64,000 nucleotides of DNA. Source: Brachypodius melanocephalos (Eukaryota > Chordata > Aves > Passeriformes > Pycnonotidae). Shown piece by piece: positions 59,901-64,000 of the stretch (its first letter is position 1; each line of letters opens with the position of its first letter). Position numbers and translations under genes: made by a program. Location of the stretch: NCBI GenBank assembly GCA_013398615.1, contig VZSR01002145.1:2739918-2803917 (forward strand), read 5' to 3'. Below the pieces are notes generated by a model. The model was given only the letters and a program-made list of their open reading frames with translations. It did no database searches and had not been told where the DNA came from.

Positions 59901-62900
59901 TTTCCGTGGTTTTTATTGGCTGAAATCTGTATTTTTTTATTAATTGAGATTTGGGACCATCTCAGGTGATGACGTTCTTTCACAGGGACGTTCAAGGGAA
60001 TTACATTGTTCCCTTAATTCACCTCCTGATGAGACTGAAGAATTCTTCACTCCTGATTATTTCCTTCCTCCTGCTCTTGAGGGAAGGTCAGAACCAGAGG
60101 TAAAAATGACAATTTTTTTGGACATAAGTTACACAACATGTGGTTTAATTGTGCTCCCATTTGATTTGAACAGAGCTGTGGAAAACAGGAGAATTTTTTT
60201 TTCCTTTCTTACTCTTTTCTTTTGAAACAGTACCTGCAAAATAAAGATTTAATTAAGAGCGAGCTAATTAATCTTCATTAATTTCTGGGAGATGCAAAAC
60301 TTTTCTATTTTACTGTTCAATCCAACCTGGGCTGTTTGCTGCTGAGCTCCTGCAAAGTTTCTCTCTCCACTCTCATTATTGGGACCATCATCCTGGCAGG
60401 GTTGTCCTGCCCTTTGCAGCCTCCCTCTCAAAAATTGAATTAATTCTTTTTCTTTCCCCTTTTCAGACCTCAAACGCTGAGGGCAGAGCAGAAGATGTTT
60501 GTGCAGGATTTGTACAGAGATCACCTGCTGGTGCAGCATCAGGAATTCAGGCTCCAGGTAAAGGTCCTTTTTCTTGGAGCACTTCTGAGCCAGGGACACG
60601 GGCTTGTTGCATTGATATTTTTGCCAGCAGCTCTCTCTGTCACGAGGCTGGACCTTCATTCTTCAGCCCCAGCTGATCTCTTATTCCTCATTATTTCTGG
60701 GAGAGTTCAGGACACCGAGGATTTTGGTCTGGGCATCGCAACGCCCGAAAGAATTTCAGCTGCAGTATTTATGTGCTTTGCTGTGTTTCACTTAAAAAGC
60801 CCAAACAAAAAACTCGTTTGAAACCTTTTTAATATTTACCCTGAGGGGCCAAGCTTAATCTTTTTATGCAACTTGCTGTGGTGCTGGAAACTGAATTAGA
60901 GTTGTATTTACACATTAATATTCTCATTGCTGGGAGGATCTTGGGTTTGAAACCAGTGAGAGCTGGCAGAGTGCGTGTGCAGAATAATGGAAGAATCATT
61001 GTTTCCTCGCTCTGTTGTCTCTTTTAGCTCGAATTTGTAAATGTTGTGATATTCCCCAGTGCTTCAGCGCCTGGCTGGCAGCTGTGCCATGTTTATGAAA
61101 ATGCATCTTTAAAACACATTTGTCTCTCCGTAACGACAAAGGTCGCAACAACTCAGACAAAAAAAAAATAAAAAGAAAAAAAATTGAAAAAGAAGAAAAA
61201 AAAAAAAGTAATAAAGTCACAATTTCCTGTTCAATGAGTTGGGATGTTTTCTTTTGTACTTGCAAAAGACAATAACAGGGAACATTTGTTATTTGTATTC
61301 AGGAGGAAAAATGCTCTTCTGCAGCACAGCAGCACAGAGCTGTGGCAGGAACAGGCTGGGAGTGAATCAGCTGAGCCAAAAGCCTGGAGCCAGGTACAGA
61401 AACTCATCTCCACTCTTCCTCCAGGCAGAAATTAGCTTTTAAAAGTGTGCTCTCTTCATTAATTCTGCTTATATAGCTAATATTCAAATAAGATGCCAGC
61501 GGTGGTTTTTAATGATTATCTACATAACTCAGCTCCTTGCTGAGGAAATACAAAAAAGGGTTTTCCACAGGTCTCGGGGGGTTTTTGTCTTTTGCAGAGT
61601 TTGGTGGGTTGTTTTTTGGTTTTTTGGGGGTTTTTTTTTGCCTTAATGAGGGAGCTGAAATAGGGGAAAAAAAAAAAAGCCATGTACACATATCACGATT
61701 CCTTTTCCACTGATAAAACCACAGCCTGAAACAGAGCAAAGATAATTCAAATTCATCTTCAGTCCATCTGCTTTCATTTCGTTGTGCTTTGCCATGAAGG
61801 TCCTGCCTTTCCCAATCCCAGCCCAGGAATGTTCACTGCCTCTTGCCTGGGGGGGTTAACATCAGATTTGGCAGTCTCTGAAAGCTTGGAGGTTTGGCTG
61901 CCTCTTCTGAAAAACAGGAGGTTTGGTTTGGTTTGGTTTGTTTGGGTGTTTTTTTTGTTGTTGTTGTTTTTGGGGTTTTTTTGTTTGTTGGTTTGGGGTT
62001 TTTTTGTTTGTTTGGGTGTTGGGGTTTTTGGGTTTTTTTTTTTTGGTTTGGGATTTTTTTGTTGTTGGTTTCTTTTGGGTTTTTTTGTTTGTTTGTTTGT
62101 TTTGGGGTTTTTTTTGTCCTGTAAATTTTACATTTTATATTATTTTATATTTTACCGATTTTATATTTGGACTTGCCAGGGCTGGGCTCCCTCCTCCCCA
62201 CACAGGAGCTGAGTTCCCTGGGCCAAGGGGAGGCACCAGCAGTGGAAATCACTTGGCTTTAGGATAAAAAAGAACAGTTTGGGTTGCTCCCTTTGGCAGC
62301 AGCACAGAGGGGATGTCGCTCTCTGAGCATCTGCCTGATCCTCTTTGACCTTGAGTGGGCTTGGCACAACCTGAGCCAGACCAAAGGGTGATGAAACACT
62401 GCAGTGCTGTGTATTCCTGGATTTGGATTCATTTTATTCCATTTCTGTTGTTTTCTGAAGCTGCAGATGTCAATTAGAGGTTTTGACAGATCTTTTCTCT
62501 GTTAAACATGACATTTTCCCCCTACCACGTGCTGAGGTTTTAATCAAAAAGTGTTTATGAGCTGCAAGTCTAACTCAGAGAGAAGGCAGAGCTTAAACTT
62601 CCTGAGAGAAAGGAACCCAAAATCTTCTATTTCCACAATTTTCTGGGGGTGAATGTGACCTTTCCTCCCTCGTTTCAGTGTGGATGCAGCACGAGAAGCG
62701 ACGCTGTGGGAGCCACAGGAAGAAAGCCAAGAAAAAGATGTGTAAGAGCCTCATTTGACAGCAAAACTTGAGCAAATTGGTCATTAATTACAAAATTTTG
62801 TGTTGGTGAGAGGCAGGGGGGAATGAGACAGAGCAAGAGAAAACTCCCCAGAGCATTCACAGAGTGTTTTCCTGTGAAAATGGTGAGATTGGTGTAAAAG

Positions 62901-63908
62901 AGTTGGAAATATTTTCATATTCAGAAGTAATTAACTCGGTGTTAATCTGGGGGTGCTTCTTCCCGTTAAAGTGTGAGGATTCCTTTTTTTTTTTCTTCTC
63001 TCCATATGGCAGAAGGGGGAAATGAAATCGCTTTAAAGAGCAAAACGGCCGTGTGGAGCCAAAAAAAAATTATTTTTTAGTGCAGAAATAGTCCTGTGAT
63101 TTTCAGGGAGGGGAAAATAAAATAAAAAAAATTAGCAGAATATGTTTGTGACTCAACTTAATGAAGTTAATTTATTTTTGCAGCTAATGGAGATTTGCAT
63201 AAAGTGACTGATTTACAGGAGGTGTCTGCTCTTTTCATGGCCTTTGAGGACGATGTAATCCAATGTAAAATTTGATCCATTTTAGAATTAATTTTTTTCA
63301 CTTGGGGGCCTGTGTAGATCTTCAGCAGTCTCAGTTTAGCAGAGTCATTCCTTTAAATGCTCCCAGGACTTACATTTAGTCTTAATTAATGGCTCATTAA
63401 TTTTCTGGTTAACCCTTGAGGGTTTTTTTTTCCCTTGGCTTTGGGGGATTTTTTTTTCTCTCCCTTTTTGTTCACACGTGGAGCTCCTGCCCTTTGTGGA
63501 AGCAGCTTCCTGAGCTGGTTTTATAGCAGGATTAATTAAGAAGTCCTGGAAAGGAAAGGGTAGCAAATAATTAACCTTTTCTGCCTCTGCAAGAAGGCAT
63601 TTTGGGCCTCCCAAGATTTCTTGTGGGAAGTTTCAAAGGGAACATCTCCCTCCATCCCAGCGAGCTGGAGATAAAACCGCACGGAATTAAAATTTCAAGA
63701 GGGCTGAAAATAGCAAGGTCTGGTGATTCACAGGCGCAGGATAGTGGCTATCCTAACTGTCAGAACATCTCTCAATAATTCAGCTCGGTGGCAGATATTC
63801 AGGATTTATCCAGCATCCCCTGTGAGCAGAACTTCCAGAGGGGTGTGGAGTGCAGAACACCTCGGCTGAGCCACGCTCCCACCAGCGTCAGCACCCCCCT
63901 GAGCTCAG
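47811..63908 (+). CDS. TEX14: TEX14, germ-cell intercellular bridge pseudokinase (5' 22 coding exons; 3' end outside window)
   Basis: TEX14 holds intercellular bridges open in dividing germ cells by binding CEP55 and blocking abscission. The ATG at 47811 has A at -3 and G at +4. Coding exons: 47811-47946, 49368-49482, 49748-49913, 50259-50395, 50868-50949, 51354-51484, 52290-52403, 52723-52846, 53218-53396, 53828-53979, 54628-54818, 54986-55136, 55483-56420, 57051-57154, 58799-59056, 59346-59382, 59606-59702, 59986-60099, 60467-60557, 61303-61393, 62679-62741, 63784-63908. Domains: ankyrin repeats (about residues 20-140), kinase-like domain (about 240-510) and acidic region with a coiled-coil-like helix (about 560-870). 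The catalytic HRD is HRS (368-370) and DFG is replaced by NLE, so it should be inactive. Phases agree across exons 1-13 and 14-22, but 13 to 14 do not join in phase as drawn. The later exons are less certain. Confidence 0.95.
48420..48551. promoter_or_regulatory. GC-rich promoter-like block abutting an assembly gap
   Basis: Within AT-rich intron sequence there is a sharp block with a GC box 'gggcggggcc' (48434-48443), an inverted CCAAT box 'attgg' (48468-48472), an octamer-like 'atatgcagat' (48487-48496), a second GC box 'ggggcgtggcc' (48501-48511) and dense CpGs. The block runs into the Ns. It may be an internal TEX14 promoter, the promoter of another transcript, or misplaced sequence. Confidence 0.45.
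48552..48651. other. Assembly gap of 100 N
   Basis: Exactly 100 Ns, the usual placeholder for a gap of unknown size. The left side is very GC-rich and the right side is AT-rich, so sequence lost to GC bias is likely. Translations through it are meaningless. Confidence 0.99.
48750..48892 (-). mobile_element. tRNA-Ile-like/CR1 hybrid SINE (TguSINE1-like)
   Basis: Read on the minus strand, the head has a tRNA arm series: 'ttggtcagagc', an anticodon arm CGGTG-CTGGTAA-CACCA, 'ccaaggtcac', and a pol III B box GGTTTGATCCC (plus-strand 48834-48844), ending 'gggcca'. The 5' end including the A box is damaged. A tail follows with 'gatgaactctgtgatgc' and 'ccttttccagccagaactct', like CR1-X tails. This head and tail combination is known from passerine SINEs; family naming is from memory and should be confirmed. 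Confidence 0.8.
48940..49205. repeat. AT-rich TATA/CATA microsatellite-like tract
   Basis: Alternating 'tatata' with recurring 'atccgta', 'catatat' and 'gatggata' elements over about 265 bp. It is prone to hairpins and to length change. The Tyr/Ile-rich frames across it are artefacts. Confidence 0.9.
49368..49482 (+). CDS. TEX14: TEX14 coding exon 2 (ankyrin)
   Basis: It encodes IFVDAVNSMGQTCLFTAALL, then GKIVAVLLEYGSDAN. Acceptor TTGCAG|GAA; donor CA|GTTAAG, which is a less common form with T at +3. Confidence 0.95.
49748..49913 (+). CDS. TEX14: TEX14 coding exon 3 (ankyrin)
   Basis: It encodes RCYDGSTPVHAAAFSGNQWI, LSKLLDGGGDLRVHDKEGKT and PQVWALSASKESSAQ, very close to the mammalian exon. 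Acceptor CCTCAG|T; donor CAG|GTATTA. Confidence 0.97.
50259..50395 (+). CDS. TEX14: TEX14 coding exon 4
   Basis: It encodes MLEFIQQCTLHMQAVIWNLP and ends CSPSRFGGLVPG. It links the ankyrin and kinase-like regions. Acceptor CTGCCCAG|ATG; donor GG|GTAAAA. Confidence 0.94.
50868..50949 (+). CDS. TEX14: TEX14 coding exon 5
   Basis: It encodes NAENPLGKLLKGQPSVAKNI and ends YSFGFGK, a conserved family motif. Acceptor TGTTTAG|A; donor AAG|GTAAGA. Confidence 0.95.
51354..51484 (+). CDS. TEX14: TEX14 coding exon 6
   Basis: It encodes FHLAGSGHLGYLASLPIIGD, then VVQADDEPAFSYPVGPYMTM. It begins the kinase-like domain. Acceptor TTTCAG|TTC; donor AA|GTAAGT. Confidence 0.96.
52290..52403 (+). CDS. TEX14: TEX14 coding exon 7 (kinase-like N lobe)
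   Basis: It encodes MWGGSRVTVKEL, whose lysine resembles the beta-3 VAVK lysine, then LRLADLLLAEQEHS. Acceptor GCTGTAG|C; donor AG|GTGGGA. Confidence 0.95.
52723..52846 (+). CDS. TEX14: TEX14 coding exon 8
   Basis: It encodes KLRHPHLLQLMSVCLSCDLE, then KTRLVYERVHFGSLYSILHE, a kinase-like fold segment with the hinge. Acceptor TTTTGCAG|C; donor AGG|GTAACT. Confidence 0.97.
53218..53396 (+). CDS. TEX14: TEX14 coding exon 9 (degenerate catalytic loop)
   Basis: It encodes RAEFPVLQTETILHILLQIL, DALRFLHSRGFIHRSLSS and GEAKLCNLEYMIE. The catalytic loop reads HRS rather than HRD, and the metal-binding DFG position reads NLE. Both changes are shared with mammalian TEX14. Acceptor CCCCAG|CGT; donor AG|GTGAGA. 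Confidence 0.97.
53828..53979 (+). CDS. TEX14: TEX14 coding exon 10 (kinase-like C lobe)
   Basis: It encodes KDSGEHSDLTRIPVPVQLFR, then WCSPEIILEKPATVKADVYS and FCAVLQEALT. SPE stands at the kinase APE position. Acceptor TTTGCAG|C; donor ACAG|GTGAAT. Confidence 0.97.
54628..54818 (+). CDS. TEX14: TEX14 coding exon 11 (kinase-like C lobe end)
   Basis: It encodes SPPWKGVEDSAVQQLILSGQ, LEADVRLPLLYYEVVKSGLE and MKLQDIQYILNNDLK. Acceptor CTTGCAG|AG; donor AAG|GTGATT. Confidence 0.97.
54986..55136 (+). CDS. TEX14: TEX14 coding exon 12
   Basis: It encodes DLVKSAGGHSGGVLKAQRSA, then VLADVNICWASAFSFQKKTV and EFQEKEMGKA. Phase-consistent with both neighbours. Acceptor GGCAG|GAC; donor G|GTGAGT. Confidence 0.9.
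55483..56420 (+). CDS. TEX14: TEX14 coding exon 13, long acidic exon
   Basis: It encodes about 313 residues, roughly 560-872 of the model. A Ser- and acid-rich part contains a run of ten Glu from a GAG repeat near 55842-55867. Next comes a heptad-like helix with LLISKCALNLKIMQSLLQQA and KLDRMKAMGKQEKLLQEIR, and then APPSRDY (56217-56237), which matches the CEP55-binding GPPX3Y motif except for Ala in place of Gly. The acceptor is TTTTTCAG|GT. The donor is taken as GAG|GTAAAA at 56421; AG|GTGGAA at 56333 is an alternative. The antisense 202-codon frame here is a shadow. Confidence 0.9.
57051..57154 (+). CDS. TEX14: TEX14 coding exon 14 (frame inferred from downstream exon)
   Basis: Acceptor CATTTCAG|C and donor GTGAGT bound 104 nt. 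The frame that continues without a stop into exon 15 encodes ISSHTCLRDARKSSILGVRE and ELIHILQQGGKRRS. That frame needs two bases from the exon before, but exon 13 as drawn supplies none. Confidence 0.75.
57155..58798 (+). other. TEX14: TEX14 intron 14: contents
   Basis: Mostly unique sequence plus a TTAA-rich minisatellite at 58215-58306. No recognised exon lies inside it. Confidence 0.7.
58215..58306. repeat. 11-bp minisatellite 'cagtgttaaac'
   Basis: About eight units of 'cagtgttaaac' or variants such as 'cagtgttaaat' and 'cactgttaaac', at an 11-bp period, in TEX14 intron 14. Neighbouring units create near-palindromes. Confidence 0.93.
58799..59056 (+). CDS. TEX14: TEX14 coding exon 15
   Basis: It encodes EVKQMAKRVASGRLGGLS, then GECTSESEESVQGSP and EDRSDSGDTDLEPALPSPT. 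Acidic, Ser-rich and phosphorylation-prone. Acceptor TTGTGCAG|CT; donor ACAG|GTGAGC. Confidence 0.88.
59346..59382 (+). CDS. TEX14: TEX14 coding exon 16 (37 nt)
   Basis: A short exon encoding VSPQSCFFLEQL across its junctions. Acceptor CTTCCAG|TC; donor AG|GTGAGT. Phase agrees with both neighbours. Confidence 0.78.
59606..59702 (+). CDS. TEX14: TEX14 coding exon 17
   Basis: It encodes SCQSPAPEERAEFGITIPES, then SILPQQAENLSR. The acceptor is ambiguous: AG pairs end at 59605 and 59608 and both keep the frame, so one residue may be optional; the AG ending at 59601 leads to a stop. Donor AGA|GTATGT. Confidence 0.8.
59986..60099 (+). CDS. TEX14: TEX14 coding exon 18
   Basis: It encodes GRSRELHCSLNSPPDETEEF, then FTPDYFLPPALEGRSEPE. 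Acceptor TTCACAG|GGA; donor GAG|GTAAAA. Confidence 0.85.
60467..60557 (+). CDS. TEX14: TEX14 coding exon 19
   Basis: In the phase set by exon 18 it encodes TSNAEGRAEDVCAGFVQRSP and AGAASGIQAP. A second frame is also open, so the frame rests on phase continuity. Acceptor TTTTCAG|ACC; donor CCAG|GTAAAG. Confidence 0.75.
61303..61393 (+). CDS. TEX14: TEX14 coding exon 20
   Basis: In the phase set by exon 19 it encodes GGKMLFCSTAAQSCGRNRLG and VNQLSQKPGA. Another frame is open as well. Acceptor TATTCAG|GA, with a second AG three bases further on; donor AG|GTACAG. Confidence 0.65.
61915..62125 (+). repeat. G/T-rich low-complexity tract
   Basis: Over about 200 bp nearly every base of the plus strand is G or T. 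There are 'ggttt' units at the start, then 'gttgttg' and 'gtttgttt' stretches with recurrent GGG and GGGG runs. It lies in TEX14 intron 20. The Phe/Gly/Leu-rich frames across it are artefacts. Confidence 0.92.
62679..62741 (+). CDS. TEX14: TEX14 coding exon 21 (63 nt)
   Basis: In the chain phase it encodes VDAAREATLWEPQEESQEKD. The acceptor CGTTTCAG|T is good; the donor GT|GTAAGA has T before the GT. Phase leads straight into exon 22. Confidence 0.72.
63784..63908 (+). CDS. TEX14: TEX14 coding exon 22, last in window
   Basis: It encodes SVADIQDLSSIPCEQNFQRG, then RTPRLSHAPTSVSTPLSS. The TPRLSHAPTSVSTPLS stretch resembles the mammalian TEX14 C-terminal region. Acceptor AATTCAG|C; donor CAG|GTAATG. 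The gene continues beyond the window. Confidence 0.88.
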
Positions 63909-64000
63909 GTAATGCAGGGAGAGGGGGAAAAAAAAAAGAGAATTCACAGGGAATTAATTCTCCTCTCTGTGCCAGCCAGGAGAATTTTTTTTTGCCTTTC

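Larger units (their letters stand above)
61394..63783 (+). other. TEX14: TEX14 introns 20 and 21: contents
   Basis: Intron 20 carries a long G/T-only tract at 61915-62125. Intron 21 (62742-63783) has A- and T-runs and no clear repeat element. A splice-flanked open stretch near 63184 was examined and rejected. Confidence 0.65.

Noticed and set aside
61784..62267. Phe/Gly/Val-rich frames resembling hydrophobic membrane proteins
   Set aside because: They are translations of the G/T-only tract in TEX14 intron 20.
63184..63222. Possible extra TEX14 exon after 'tttttgcag' encoding NGDLHKVTDLQE
   Set aside because: In the phase delivered by exon 21 it meets an immediate stop, while exon 21 joins exon 22 in frame without it; its donor is also weak.

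Overview
The window is vertebrate nuclear DNA and almost certainly from a bird, probably a passerine. The evidence is split genes with GT-AG introns, CpG-island promoters, several 3'-end fragments of CR1 LINEs of avian type, and one SINE made of a tRNA-Ile-like head joined to a CR1-type tail, an arrangement known from passerine TguSINE1 elements. There is no operon structure and no CRISPR, phage or bacterial mobile element. Nearly all short open frames in the window are chance frames in introns or GC-rich promoters.

Three protein-coding genes are recognised, in an order that agrees with the mammalian 17q22-type neighbourhood PPM1E - RAD51C - TEX14. (1) Positions 1-23189, minus strand: the start of PPM1E. 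Only coding exon 1 (22762-23189) is present; positions 1-22761 are the 5' part of its long, AT-rich intron 1. (2) About 31220-47178, minus strand: a complete RAD51C with nine coding exons that join in frame into 1107 nt (368 residues plus stop). (3) From 47811 to beyond the right end, plus strand: TEX14. Twenty-two coding exons can be placed, from the start codon through ankyrin repeats, a kinase-like domain with a degraded catalytic loop, a long acidic exon, and much of the C-terminal region. The last exons lie outside the window.

RAD51C and TEX14 are head to head and share a CpG-rich intergenic segment of about 630 bp (47179-47810) with GC boxes, an NRF1-like site, an E2F-like site and an 11-bp tandem repeat. 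RAD51C serves homologous recombination and TEX14 serves germ-cell intercellular bridges, so the shared promoter links two genes needed in the germ line. The PPM1E promoter island (about 22740-23790) points the other way from an intergenic stretch of about 7.4 kb that separates it from the RAD51C 3' end.

The points most worth a second look are: an exon-like open segment with good splice signals on the plus strand just downstream of RAD51C (30664-30757); a PPM1E exon 1 splice donor that sits inside a 23-24 bp minisatellite; a diverged pair of about 80-bp direct repeats flanking RAD51C exon 7; a 100-N assembly gap inside TEX14 intron 1 that cuts a second GC-rich promoter-like block; the SINE with an altered anticodon loop next to that gap; an APPX3Y version of the TEX14 CEP55-binding motif; and a reading-phase conflict between TEX14 coding exons 13 and 14. 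I see no wholly new multi-gene system here.
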